64,000 bases of DNA, taken from positions 1,364,001 through 1,428,000 of the forward strand of contig JAQQWL010000002.1 of assembly GCA_038363925.1 (NCBI GenBank), read 5' to 3'. A program made the position numbers and the translations under genes. Below, in pieces: positions 22,538-34,205 of this stretch. Each line of letters begins with the position of its first letter. Position 1 is the first letter of the stretch. The notes under the pieces are model-generated. The model did not search any database and had not been told where the DNA came from. It saw only the letters and a program-made list of their open reading frames with translations. This stretch comes from Apiospora phragmitis. Taxonomy: Eukaryota; Ascomycota; Sordariomycetes; Amphisphaeriales; Apiosporaceae.

Positions 22538-24305
22538 ATGAGACTGGAAACTGGCCTTTTGACGTTTGCGTTGCCTTCTTTGGCCGCGACGGGCGGCATC
22601 CAGACGAAAATAACAGCCTTTGAAGAAAAGTGCCTGCAGTTCCGGCCAGAAGGTTCTGTTCGCAACTCGACCCGCACGGAGCTGCAATTTGTCAAGGCCG
22701 GGGGGCGGGTCGCGCTGTCCGACAACGACCCGTCATGCAACACTGACAGCCAAGCCGTGACGGCGGACATGTGCCGCGTCGCGCTTTCCATATCGACATC
22801 CAACAGGTCCAGCATCACCTATGAGATGTGGCTGCCGGAAGACTGGTCGGGCCGCTTCCTGGCCACGGGAAATGGGGGCATCGGGGGCTGTAAGTCAGAC
22901 GTAAGAAGGGTGGCACTGCCATTGCCGCGGGTTTTGTAGAATCCAAACAGCAGACTAACCGAGAACATGTACATATATACAGGCGTCGCATACGAAAACC
23001 TTGCCTATGGCACCGCACATGGGTTCGCGACGGTCGGCACCAACAACGGTCACAACGGTACGAATGGCGACACGTTCTATCAAAACGAGGGTATAGTCGC
23101 CGATTTTGGTTGGAGATCGTAAGTCTAAGGAACCTCTGACAATGTTCGGCTCACTACTAATCTTGGAATGTTATGTACTCAAGTCTCCATACGTCAGTCG
23201 AGGTCGGTAAAAAGCTCACGGCCCTCTTCTACGGCGCGGCCGCGAGCAAGTCCTATTACATAGGCTGCTCCCTGGGCGGAAGACAGGGGATCCATGCGGC
23301 CGAGCTATTTCCCGGCGACTTTGACGGGATCGTGGCCGGCGCCCCTGCTGTTGACTTCAACAACCTGTATTCTTGGAGGGCGAGGTACTTCACCATCACG
23401 GGCGCGGCTGATGCGCCGAGCTTTATCACCGCCGATACGTGGCGAACGACGATCCACTATGAAATACTGAAGCAATGCGACGGCATCGACGGAGCTACCG
23501 ACGGCATCATCGAGGACCCGACGCTGTGCAAGTTCCAGCCCGAGACACTCCTCTGCGGAGCGAGAAAGGAGCCAGGAGATTGTCTTACGGATGCCCAAGT
23601 TCAAACGGTCACAAAGGTCTTCAGTAATTACCTGTGGTCAAACGGGTCGTTGCTGTATCCCGCTATGCAGCCAGGCAGCGAGATGGCCGCCGCCGGTGGT
23701 CTCTACAACGGAAAGTCCTACGGACCCTCGGTAGGCTGGTTCAAGTTCGCCGTGCTCGAGGACCCGCCCTGGGATCCCGCCAGCTTCACGACCGACGACG
23801 CCCTGGTCGCGGGCCGAAAGGACCCGGGCGGCATACGCACCTGGCCGTCCTCGCTGGCGGCCTTCGAGGGGCGCGGCGGCAAGGTCTTGACGTACCACGG
23901 CCAGCAGGACCAGCAGATCACGAGCTTCAACTCGATCCGGTTCTACGAGCACCTCGCCGGCGGCATGGGCTACGCGCCCGAGCGGATGGACCGGTTCTAC
24001 CGGTTCTTCCGCATCCCCGGGATGGGCCACTGCGGCAGCGGCCCGGGCGCCTGGGCCGTTGGTCAGGCGGGCGGTTCCGTAGCCGGGGGATCCCGTTCGA
24101 TCGAGAGCACAACGTCTTGGCAGCTGTAGTCGACTGGGTCGAGAAGGGGATGGCCCCCGAGGCCTTGGTCGGGACCAAGTTCGTCAACGATACCGTGGAT
24201 GCGGGTATCGCTTATCAGCATACGCATTGCAAGTACCCGGCCAAGAGCACCTTCAAGGGGGGAGAGCGCAATCCCCGCGAAGTCGGTAGCTGGGAGTGCA
24301 TATAG
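22538..24305 (+). CDS. Secreted tannase / feruloyl esterase family hydrolase, frame broken at a G5 run
   Basis: Serine esterase releasing gallic or hydroxycinnamic acids from plant esters, acting outside the cell. Exons are 22538-22889, 22983-23118 and 23184-24305; both introns are in phase. ATG 22538 opens a signal peptide (MRLETGLLTFALPSLAATGG). The nucleophile is in YYIGCSLGGRQG (about residue 190), the acid in VLTYHGQQDQQI, and the histidine in IPGMGHCGSG. Together these form the CS-D-HC triad, in which the Cys residues beside Ser and His pair in a disulphide. Ca-site-like DGIDGATDGII is present. As written, the frame ends at 24129. One extra G in the run 24085-24089 would continue into FDREHNVLAAVVDWVEKG and end at SWECI (24305). 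This gives about 530 aa, normal for the family. The substrate (tannin or feruloyl) cannot be told from sequence. Confidence 0.9.
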
Positions 24306-25022
24306 TAGATCTCGTGATAGCCCCTACACAACCGCATCGGGCGCAACACTTTGAGTAGTTCCGCTTTTCGGTGTTTTTCTTGTCCCTAGGAGCGCATCGG
24401 TCTAGAAGCTAGGGTATAGGCGATGATAGTGGATATTCAGGCTTAGTTGGTGTATCCGTTGCTCAGCTGCAAATCTGCCGGAAGAAGCTTGTGGGCAGAC
24501 TATTGTATGGTTAGTAGGCGCGGAATGACCGCGGTACCGTGCCGCACAACGGTGGTGATACTCACCACATGATGAAGAAGCCTTCAAGAGGTTCCAAGCT
24601 AGCACTTCGTCAGATTTTTCTTCCCGCATATCAAAAGATCGAATCTTCTTGTTTGGCTCTCTAATCGAGTATATTAATTTGACTTGCTGGGTAACAAATC
24701 TGGATGTTGTTCCTAGACTGATACTGTAGTATCGTAGGTTAGTTGTCAGATCGATAAGTTTTAGTATTCAATATTGTGTACGTAATCGGACCCCTGCCCC
24801 GCCTTCCTGATAAGCACTCAAACACTCACCCCGCAGCTCAAGCTGTCGGATGAGGTAGTATTACCGGGAGCTCTGGGATCTGGGATCTAGGATCTCATCG
24901 GCCAGAAAGTAGTGGTGTCATCTGCCTTCTTCTTACGGTCAAATTGCATTTGCATTTCCAATTCAAACTTCGTGTACGACTGGAACAGTTGGAGGAGACA
25001 GTAAACTAGGGATTAGATCAAG
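24306..25022. other. Intergenic; UreG promoter side
   Basis: Esterase 3' flank followed by the UreG upstream region, with an AT-rich patch at 24660-24790. No gene is recognised. Confidence 0.45.
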
Positions 25023-25732
25023 ATGGCGCAGACTCATTCCCACGACGGCGTCTCGAGCCATTCCCACGATGGCTTCTCCGCTGCGGAGCACGGCCACTCG
25101 CACGAGATTCTCGACGGACCGGGCAGCTACCTGGGACGCGAGATGCCCATTATGGAGGGCCGCACCTGGGGCGAGCGCGCATTCACCATTGGAATTGGCG
25201 GGTAAGTACGCGCCTCTTTAATTAGGATTTGCCGAGTGTAACGGTTGGATGGCTAGCACACGAAGCCCGGTTCACTTCATGTTCCGTCTGTCTAGCCTGA
25301 GAATTTATCGCAGGATCCAAGTCCCTATACCCCTAGCCCTAGCCCACTCTCTAATACTGACCGTGCCCCCTTTTCCTCAGTCCCGTCGGGTCCGGCAAGA
25401 CGGCGCTGATGCTGCAGCTCTGCCTGGCGCTGCGCTCGCAGTACTCGATCGCGGCCGTGACCAACGACATCTTCACGCGCGAGGACGCCGAGTTCCTGAC
25501 GCGCCACAAGGCGCTGCCCGCGGCGCGCATCCGCGCCATCGAGACGGGCGGCTGCCCGCACGCGGCGGTGCGCGAGGACATCTCGGCCAACCTGCAGGCG
25601 CTCGAGGACCTGCACGCCGAGGTGGCCGGGGGCGCGGACCTGCTGCTGATCGAGTCCGGAGGCGACAACCTGGCGGCCAACTACTCGCGCGAGCTGGCCG
25701 ACTACATCATCTACGTCATTGACGTCAGCGGC

Positions 25733-25764
<32 letters not shown>

Positions 25765-26023
25765 GATCACGCAGAGCGATTTGTTGGTCGTCAACAAGAC
25801 GGACCTGGCCGAGGCCGTCGGCGCCGACCTGGGCGTCATGGAGCGCGACGCCCGCAACATGCGCGAGGGCGGGCCGACCGTCTTCGCCCAGGTCAAGAAG
25901 GGCGTCGGCGTCGACCACATTGTCAACTTGATCGTCAGCGCGTGGAAGGCCAGCGGCGCGGAGGAGGAGCGGGAGTCCAAGGGCGGGCCCAGGCCGACGG
26001 AAGGATTGGAGGTGCTTGTATAA
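25023..26023 (+). CDS. ureG: Urease accessory GTPase UreG
   Basis: UreG is a SIMIBI-class GTPase that drives nickel insertion into apo-urease together with UreD and UreF. Exon 1 is 25023-25201 and exon 2 is 25381-26023 (273 aa). The intron splits the P-loop: GG|GTAAGT ... TTTCCTCAG|T gives [15 protein letters not shown] His-rich N-terminus ([12 protein letters not shown], then EHGHSHE) is a typical nickel-binding extension in fungi and plants. Other motifs are [28 protein letters not shown] (conserved CPH metal site), [12 protein letters not shown] (switch/Walker B region), [17 protein letters not shown] and [10 protein letters not shown] (NKxD guanine specificity). The frame is intact and the coding part is very GC-rich. 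Urease and its other helpers are not in the window. Confidence 0.97.
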
Positions 26024-26263
26024 GTTAAAAGGGGGTGGGGGAACACATTGACCACCGGAGCCCTTGGTATTTGTTACATTCGATAGGACAGAAAAAAAAC
26101 GCTCAATTAATAGTAGATGTACGTCTTTGCAACCATAACATGGGGGTTGGTCTAGTAGTGAATAATCAAATGTTAAGCGATATAATATTGTGTGTCGCCT
26201 ATAATGGAGGGTGACGATATATGTATGGACTGCAATAATTGGCTGGGCACTCAACGAGCTAAA

Positions 26264-26356
26264 TCCCCGGTAGTATAGTGGTCAGTATGCGAGCTTGTCA
26301 TTCAATGCGAACGACAAAGAACGCTCGAGACCGGGGTTCAATTCCCCGCCGAGGAG
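26264..26356 (+). tRNA. tRNA-Asp (GTC) with a 21-nt intron
   Basis: The cloverleaf fits. The acceptor arm is TCCCCGG with CCGAGGA and one C-A mismatch at the fourth pair. The D arm is GTAT-AGTGGTCAGT-ATGC. The anticodon stem is CGAGC/GCTCG with loop TTGTCA-C, anticodon GTC at 26297-26299. The T arm is CGGGG-TTCAATT-CCCCG. An intron of about 21 nt (26301-26321) lies one base after the anticodon, the normal nuclear position. The discriminator is G at 26356. The T6 run at 26382 suits Pol III termination. Confidence 0.88.
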
Positions 26357-29300
26357 TCTACTGGCAGCGTGGTTCACGATGTTTTTTGGTGATTGGTTGT
26401 TTTTTTTGCTATTCCGAGGCATCTCTGCTGTAGTTCCATGATTTTCTAGGAGGATGTTACGAGCATCGTAGCTGCCCCGCCGGTGAGCTGCGTAAGGCTA
26501 TTCCTCATTATCGCCTTTATTTGCGATCCCTCACTTCTACCAGAAGCTTTTTGACCTACATTTACCGTAAAGTGTTGCGCGGAGAATATGTTCGGGTTCT
26601 TTTGTCTAGTGGATGGCAGCCATGTGGCTTTACAAGAATTTCTCCGGAGGCGTGTTTATTATGACCTGACACAGATCAAACTTTCGCCCCTGACAAACGA
26701 ACTATGCCACCTACTGATCGGAGTTATTAGTCCCCCCCGTTGGGCCGGCAGAGGAGACGGAATCTAAACTCAAACTCTAACGATGTTATCTTACTCGAGC
26801 GTCGTCGTTGGCACGACGGTTTAAGCCACGCTTCTCTTTTTATTACCCGACACGCTAAAAGGCGAGAGATGTGCTCGCTTCATCAACGAGAAGAGGAAAT
26901 CACGACCACCAACACTTGTTACATCTAATGATCTAACCTACCGCTTTGTGGGCGAAGTGAGGGACCAGCCAGCCTCCACTGGCTTGCGAATCTCACATCA
27001 TGAATGTGCTTCGTGACACTGACGAGCATTTTTGAGCAGAACTTTTTTCGATAGACGGGCGATTCGCCCGCTACGCAGCGGAGCTTGCTCCTGTCGCTGG
27101 GCCAATGAGCAGCCGCTTTGCCCATCGGGGTTGCGTACTGCTGCTGTAGCATGTTTGCAGGATTTGCAAATGCAGCCGAGGTATCCTCCCTCTTGACTAA
27201 GACAAGACGCATATATTCTACTGTTGTTTGTAATGCACGCAGTGTTGGGTTGTTGTCACATTTCGTATTTCCGAGCTTCTTGGCTGCATACTGCATCCTG
27301 TCTAGAAGCGACACCAGTCACGAACCGCAGCTGCAAGACAACGGTGCTGCAGGCTGCAGCCAGCTGGGAGGGCAGGCATGTTCCTCCAATCACCGCCTGC
27401 ATTAGCACATAATAACCTAAATGACCCTGGGGACCTTTTCCTGCTAGTCACTTAGTCACCGTTCGGGAGGGGCCATCTCAGCCGTTACTGTCTCTTATGT
27501 TCCACGCTGAATGCGATCGCTAGCCTGAGGCGGTCCATCTTACAACAATATACTCCGTATCCATGGCATGTATATTGCTCTTACTTACTCGCCCTATTAC
27601 GCCAATGTTTCAGACCAAGAAGCAAAGTTGCTCGTATCAATAGGCGTAAAAGGCAAAAGGCAAGGCGCCATCTGCTCTCTAGCAAAAGAAAGCACAATCG
27701 ATATAGACGGCTTTCTGAGCCATCTATTGGTCCATACATGGCGTATGCGGGTAAGCTATCCTACAAGGGGGGCGGCGCCGACATCGAGGGTGGAGAGGAA
27801 TCGAGAGGGCTCATAATGGATGGACACTTGTCAACTAATCTATATTGTGTGAATGAGCCTACATATTTACTATAATTTTGGCCGCACACTGCACGCCCTG
27901 GCTGGAACCGGGCGTTTACCAGGCAACGTTGCGGCGGCAGTGTTCCTACGCCCGCCACATCGGAAGATCGCCTCTGGAGCCTCCTCTGGCGGAAGCTGAG
28001 ACACAGTCGGCCAGGTATGCGAAGTCAATCTTGGAAATGGCACAGCTCTAAATGAAGAAGGGCTGGCCGCGTTTGGACACAAGAAACAGGCGAAAGTAAC
28101 ACTCTTCGTTCGGTGGTGTGGTAACCACTCTGCAGATCCGTCAATATTATGCCGCATCTGCAGCCCATTTGTCAACACTCCATGGGCCGAGGCCAGTATG
28201 AGTGTGGATGAGGGGGATTGAGGGGGTTGTTACTTAGTTAGTACAAGTACAAGAAAAGAAAATAGCAACGGACGATGGCTGTTGCCCTCGATTCATTTGA
28301 GGCGCTTCCGGAAAGTGAGACAGTGTCGCGGTAGAACAATGCAAACAACAGTTCGTCCGGCTGCACAGATGCGTCTATTTGTCTGCCGATGTCTTGGACT
28401 GTGCTGGATCGGATCGTGGGGTGGATTGACGGTTCGGGTCACTGCGTTCATAAGCAACTTCCACTCTGTGTCTACCCGTCTAGCCGGACTGTTGTAGGAT
28501 ACACAAAACAAGGGACCCAGGCACAATCATCCGCGGCTCCATCCAACACTTTCTTCTGGGCATCGTATGTACATCAGCTCGATCGTTGTATACTCACATG
28601 GTGTGGTGCCTGACGATCTTTGGTGTCGGTTTTCTGTTTCTTTTCTCTGCCGCTGTAAGGTTAGCGGAGAAATGACTACGGTCATGACTGAGGCTTGATC
28701 CTGACTCCTGACTGGTCATTGTTGCTTTATGTACACTCAATTAGCCCTGTGCCTAAGTCGAAAGTAGGTTGCACCACCAATGATACGGAACCGGCAGAAG
28801 ATGCACCAACCACAACAGCAGAAAGTTGACCCTGCCCTTGTACAATGTGACCCTACTATACTCAGACTACCCGCGCTTCCCACCGGTCCAACGATGAGGA
28901 ACTTGGGAATGGAAAGAGTCCCTCCCAGACCGCTACCTGCCTCCAGCTTGCTTGTCGCCCCCGTACATGACTCCCCTATGTTTCCATCTCATCAATGGGG
29001 TTGGACCGCGAGAGATATGTAGGGCTAGAGATGTGTCAGTGTGAAGCCCTCCTCCTTTTCTCTCTTCCTCTTGTAGCCACAAGCTGAAATGAGAGGGAAT
29101 TGTAGGCTTGAAAGGACAGAGAGGAATATGTACATCCGGCAGTTCCACTAGGAGCCATCGTGACTAGATTAGCTTTTTAATTTCCATCCCGAGGGCATTG
29201 TCTGATGTAATTTGCCTTAGTCGTGGACGCTAATGACTGTGCTAGAGACCAATTATTGCCAGGGAGCAGGGAGACAGCGCGAGGGGCAGAATGACTGGGT

Positions 29301-30024
29301 TACTGAGGGGCCCTGCAAGTCCCTGTCAAAATGCGAGGGTGTTCGATGCGGGCGACGGCGCTATGGCTAGCAATGGCTGGTCATCCATGCAACCCCGGAT
29401 TGGCGCCCGTGGCATCCTTCTAAGCCGGATTCGGCTCTGTCGAGTCTCTCTCGTGACCATGTTGCTATTAAACCACATCGGTTGCCCACGATCTGAAAGT
29501 GTTTGGCCCCCTGTGCTGACTCTCCTCTTTCCTTTCTCTTTATGCTGTGCGCTCTTTTGATCGAGGTCGAGGCTTTTTCCTGCTGTTTGTCTTAAACACA
29601 GTCTCTGCCGCCTTTGGCATCTTGGTCTTACTACTACTTACATACTTGGCACAGACATTCCCCACGAGCGACTTGACAAACCCTCGGGTCGGTCCCACGG
29701 GCGCTACTGGCCTCCATTTATAAACTCCAGCAACGCCGTCATCGAGCCACTGAACTCGGGGCCATATCGTTCGACTATCCCCTCCTCCAGAGTGGGATCC
29801 GAACTGACGTCAAAACCGCTCATTTCGGCGCATGACGGGCTTGAGGACCCTTTCGGGTACTACGTAGCCTAAACCTGCGACAATTTGCGACAAATGATAA
29901 CCCTGGGACTTGACTTCTGGGAAAGGAGGGCTTGAATCAAAAGGCTCGTGACCTGCATGTCCCTTTTACCGTTTCCAGATCCCCTTATCTTCTATTGCCC
30001 GGATCTTACATCCGTTGCACAAAT
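26357..30024. other. 3.7-kb gene-poor region
   Basis: After the tRNA terminator I recognise no protein gene, RNA gene or repeat. Open stretches are short, often start at non-ATG codons and show no domain or splice continuation. The right end (about 29560-30024) is presumably promoter and 5' UTR of the 30025 gene. Confidence 0.4.
26382..26387 (+). terminator. Pol III terminator (T6) of the tRNA
   Basis: TTTTTT 26 bases after the tRNA 3' end. A second T8 run follows at about 26400. Confidence 0.6.
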
Positions 30025-31427
30025 ATGCAGTTCTCCAGGGTGAATCCCAGGAATGACCTGGCCCTGGATGTGACAATCAAACCGCCAGTCAAGTCGAATG
30101 CCAGGACGAGACCGCAGCATCCGCCCAAATCATCACCACCAGACCCCGAGGACCTAAGGCGGAGGCTTTACATCGTGCTCTCGGAGCAAAATGCACAACG
30201 GGAGGCCCGGCGACAAATGAGGGCGCAAAAAGCTAGTGACGGAGCTGTGGACTCGCCTCTATCGGCAACAAGCTTTGCTGCTAGGGCGGCAGCTACAACG
30301 GCCGGAACCACAGCTCCGGGTCTCAGACTGGTCATCGCACCACCCCGAGCAGATGCGAGTCGGGACATCCACGGGAGCAGCCATAATAAGGGTCATAGCC
30401 TGCGACGCGCCAACTCCAAGCTGGACGCCGGAGCCAAAGATGTGAAGCGCAGCAAGTCGTTCTCCACCAGGGCCAAGAAGCCGGCAACGGCAGAAAGTGC
30501 TGCCCAGGAGGAGCACCCGTACCACCACGTCCCCCAGGTGGCCGCCCAGCAGTTCGCGCGGACGGCGACGGCCAAGGCCAGTCTGTGCGACATGAGCAAC
30601 GTGCACCCGCTATCGCGCCAGGCCCTGAAATTCCACATGGAGGGCTCCGCGGCCGAGCGGGCGGAGCTCCAGTCGAGCAAGACGCCCCGCGAGCAGCTGC
30701 GCGCCCTGCGGCGCGCCCAGAGCACGCGCGAGAGGCTGCAGGAGCGCAACCAATTCCAGGACGACGCGCCCCATCTTCCGGCCGGCCCACCAATTCCAAC
30801 CGGAACAAGCGCCGCTCTCTCCCCGCCGACGGCCTCGCCATGCTGTCGTCGTCGTCGTCGTCGCCGCACGATGGTCGGAATTACAGCAACCAACACTGGA
30901 ACTGGGCGAACATGGGCGACATCGTGGAGGGCTCGCCGCTGAACACCAACAGCAACAGCAAGAACAGCGGCGACTACCACTACCAGTACCAGTCGGGCGA
31001 CTTCTCCCCCACCGCTCGCCAGAGCAACAGCCACAGGCGCCAACGACCCCGGAGCTTCGCGGATCTCGTGCCCAGCGCCGAGCCCCTCGTCGTGCGCACC
31101 CACGCCACCGGAGCGGACCGTCGCGTCGACTGGGCCCAGGAGGACGAGAAGGACCGGAAGATTTCTTCGCAGCAGCAGCGTTCCAACAGTAACGGCAGCA
31201 GCAAAGTGCCGAGGAGCCCGCTGCTCCGCAAAGCGGATTCGCTCTGGGCGCTCAAGGGGAAGCTCGTGTCCGTGACTACAGGGCGTCACAGTCCAAAGCA
31301 GCACAGCGACAGCAGCAATAATAAGTCAAGGAATAGCGCCAACTCATCCGAAACCGGGATGTCGTCGTCGCCCGTCAAGTCACCGTCGCGGGGTGGGTTC
31401 TTCGCTCGGCTTAGACGCTTTAGTTGA
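30025..31427 (+). CDS. Uncharacterised basic, Ser/Arg-rich fungal protein; frame broken at a C4 run
   Basis: No family recognised. The first ATG in frame is 30025 (MQFSRVNPRNDLALDV); the open frame before it starts with TTG. Two overlapping frames make one protein. The first runs to KTPREQLRALRRAQSTRERL and QFQDDAP. The second continues SSGRPTNSNRNKRRSLPADG and runs to FFARLRRFS at 31427. They are joined by one missing C in the run 30769-30772, giving about 468 aa. A short ordered patch near residues 40-70 is helical (DPEDLRRRLYIVLSEQNAQR). Another near residues 195-245 reads LCDMSNVHPLSRQALKFHME. The rest is disordered and Ser/Asn/Arg-rich, ending in a short basic motif (GGFFARLRRFS) of the kind seen in membrane- or partner-binding tails. 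No signal peptide or TM is present. Confidence 0.65.
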
Positions 31428-32299
31428 CGAGATTGGATAATACAATGTATGGGTTTGAATTGTGGAGAGTTGGAGTTGGAGTTGGAGTTAAGTAGGAGTT
31501 TAAGGCAGTGGTTAGTTGATATTGAGGGGGAGTGTAAAAGTGTGTTAAGGGTTGTACGGAAGTTGTTATCACGATCAGTCAGTTATGATGTCTATACGCC
31601 GAATGATTAATCCTAATATTTCAATGCCTACAATAATGCTTCAAAGATGTCGTCCTTTTTGGTGGCCTGAGTGTGGTCAGCATGAAAGCAAGTCATAATG
31701 TGGCGTCCAATGGCCGTTGGAAGCAAACTTTGTTGCACCGCATTGGATGGCGTCTCCAGGGGGTTCCAAGTACCACCTCTTGGCATCCGCCTGAAGTCAG
31801 AACTTATCGATCCTGGGGTAGATAGTGCCAATGAGATAGCTAGCTGGTAGCAATGAAATCGCTAGTCACGAAATAGCAGGCGGTAGTCGGTAGTGATTGC
31901 AGCGCCTCCAACAAGTACAAATGCTTCCATGTCATGCGTGATTATTCAATTATTATGAGTACCTATCCACGTTCGTTCGCGTGTCATAGCATTTCTTCTC
32001 CGTGATCACAGATTCCGGGTCTGTCTGGTGATTTCCCTGGCTAACCAAGGAGCCTTCCTAGTCAACTGGTATATCATGCGTTGACTTCTCGTAACACTGT
32101 CGGGATTGTTAGTTGAGAGCCAACTTCCAAGTCGCAAAAGCTTGGGTCATAAGTACTTACAGTCTTGTTGTCGTTGCAACTTTTGGCCGAAAAACTCCGT
32201 ATAATAATAGGAAGTTGCGGCTGGAACGTACTTGCCCCGTTCATATGGCGAGGGCGCAAGAAGGCAGTTTTGCTTTTTTTAGCAGGAGTCCCAGGAGTC
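31428..32299. other. Convergent 3' spacer with GTTGGA repeat
   Basis: Between the plus-strand gene ending at 31427 and the minus-strand gene ending at 32300. It contains a short tandem repeat of GTTGGA at about 31467-31489, likely in the 3' UTR. No gene is seen. Confidence 0.45.
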
Positions 32300-32964
32300 C
32301 TAATCCTTCTGCTTCTCATCCTCGTCCATGAGCTTCCGGATGACCTCGGCGTCGTGCTGGGCTGCGCGGCGGCGGAACTCGGCGTCCGGGTCCTCGCCCT
32401 GCTCAGCCTTCTGGGCCAGCTGGTACTTGAAGAGCTCACAGTACTCGCGGAGGCCCTCGCCGTCGGTGCTGCCGCGCGGGGCCGCGAGACCCTTGCGCAG
32501 CGCGTTCATACCGTTCTGCAGGCCGATCTCCTGGGTCCAGACCTCCTTCTTACGGCGGGGGTTGGCGTTCAGACGCTGGCCGCTGCTGCTCTCGTCCCGG
32601 GGCGGGTCCGTCGAGTCCGCGATGGCGCGCAGCTGGTGCGGCAGATTGGGGTACTTCTTGAACAGCTTGGTCAGGGGGAGCGGCCGCCCTCGGGCTCGTC
32701 CTCGGCGGCGGCTTGGCCGCTGCTGCTGCTCGACTCGCCGGCGTTGGGCGGCTCCTGGGGCTCGTTGTCGTGGATCTCACGATGAGTCTTGGAGCAAGGG
32801 AGTGAGCATCTGTTGGCCAAAGGTTAGTTATGATGATACATTTTGATCGTGTTTAGATATGATGTAGAACTTACGTGTACTTGGCGCACTTGGTGCACTT
32901 GTACTTCCCATCCTCCTTCTCGCAGCTGATGCAGATTTCTCTCTGCGGGTATCATGGGCGCCAT
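32300..32964 (-). CDS. HIT-type zinc-finger protein, Hit1/ZNHIT3-like box C/D snoRNP assembly factor; two frame breaks
   Basis: Hit1/ZNHIT3 acts with Rsa1 in assembling box C/D snoRNPs. ATG is at 32964, exon 1 is 32964-32875 and exon 2 is 32809-32300. The zinc finger spans the intron: ICISCEKEDGKYKCTKCAKY, then CSLPCSKTHREIH, giving the C-x2-C, C-x2-C, C-x3-C, H pattern of the HIT fold. After an acidic linker comes LTKLFKKYPNLPHQLRAIAD, then a C-terminal helix (EYCELFKYQLAQKAE) ending DEDEKQKD. Two breaks exist as written. One base is missing in the G5 run 32674-32678 (plus strand), without which the frame stops after GGRSP. A one-base shift of opposite sense lies between the ATG and the finger (near 32945-32950). 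The intended length is about 200 aa. Assignment to Hit1 rather than another HIT-finger protein rests on size and architecture. Confidence 0.72.
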
Positions 32965-34205
32965 CTTGATGGTGTCTTGAGTGTTGGTTGAACTTGTGGT
33001 GAACTATTCAACGTCGTGACGGGGGCGCGTGACGGGGCTCGTGGGTGGCGCGCAAGGAATGGTGAACGGACAGTGAATTTGCGCCTTCCAACCACTCACG
33101 CTTTTTTTGTTAATAAATTGTGAATGCCTGCCAACAGTAACAATCGCGATGCTCCCTCGCGTTCACCTATCGATAAGGATATGTGAACTGTCGATTCTTT
33201 CCAAAAAGGCAAATCAACCGATTGTCTTTCCAACGTGAACCTCAGTAGGACAGTCTCAATTGAGGGTATATATCTACAAGCAATGGAAGATATGGGACGA
33301 ACATCCAGAGTTGTCGCTACTGAAGGAGTTCTGAAGGAGTTGTCAGAGCAAATCCATTGGGCGCGTGGTTCAAACCAGCTTATCCCCGTTAAGATCTATA
33401 GTGCCAGTAGAATAAGCCTAGGAATTGTCCTTTCACGCAACCTGGAGCAACCGGGTTATCGACGGGATAGTTGGCGATGGGATAGCTGGCAATAGGCGGG
33501 TGTAGTAACTGCGGTACCCCTAAACATATAAGAGAGGCTGCCGAGTATTCCAATGCTAGTCGGGGAAGTCGGGAATAGTGGGAAATGAAAGTTTATGCAG
33601 CAGGAGGTATCACGGTTCAAGCTTTCCTGGACAGTCTATGTAGGTTACAACACTGGGAAAGGCTCTGGACAAGGCTGGAAATAAACTGCCATCCGCTGGA
33701 TATGGGTATCTAGGTTAATCAAACGTTTCAAGGCTGGATAGCCGGGTTCTGTGGAGTTGAGGTTGGTACGTGATTTGGTTGGCCCATGGTTGTTCTCGTC
33801 AGGCGTCAGGGTTCGAGTTGCTCGGGAAGGGGGAGAAATTCTGGATGACAGAAATTTGCGTCATGGGGCATTATGGGGGCGTATCCGGCAGGGTGGATTT
33901 CTAAGCGGCAAATTTTTGACGGTTAGCCCGATCTTTCTATAGCGGGCACCTCGGCCTGGAAGCTAATGGACGTTCGGAGCTGAGGGCCAACTGAACAGCG
34001 ACCTAAACCTACAACCGACAACCAACATCCAACTTCAACAAACATTACCGACCAACCCAACACCCGTCACGACTGGACCAAGATTATTCGAGACCGAGTA
34101 TATATTTGTATGGATTAGGCGCCCTCCCTCCAGTATCTCCGTGCTCTTTCAACAAACGATATCCACCCTAAGAGAGTTGTGACGACATACACACACCCAC
34201 ACACG
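32965..34205. promoter_or_regulatory. Divergent intergenic region, Hit1-like and NFU1 genes
   Basis: Upstream of both genes. It contains GTTCAC (33161-33166) and GTGAAC (33183-33188) in inverted order around ATCGATAA (33169-33176), the same octamer as in the Utp7/Tsr1 promoter. Further right are degenerate repeats of GGGATAG-TGGC near 33465-33495. No gene is recognised. Confidence 0.45.

Noticed and set aside
25325..26254. 309-codon minus-strand frame
   Set aside because: Antisense of GC-rich UreG coding sequence; no domain and low-complexity composition.
30393..31304. 303-codon minus-strand frame
   Set aside because: Antisense of the Ser/Arg-rich plus-strand gene, whose two frames join sensibly.
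32165..32785. 206-codon plus-strand frame with Leu-rich sequence
   Set aside because: Antisense of the Hit1-like gene; the zinc-finger reading on the minus strand is decisive.
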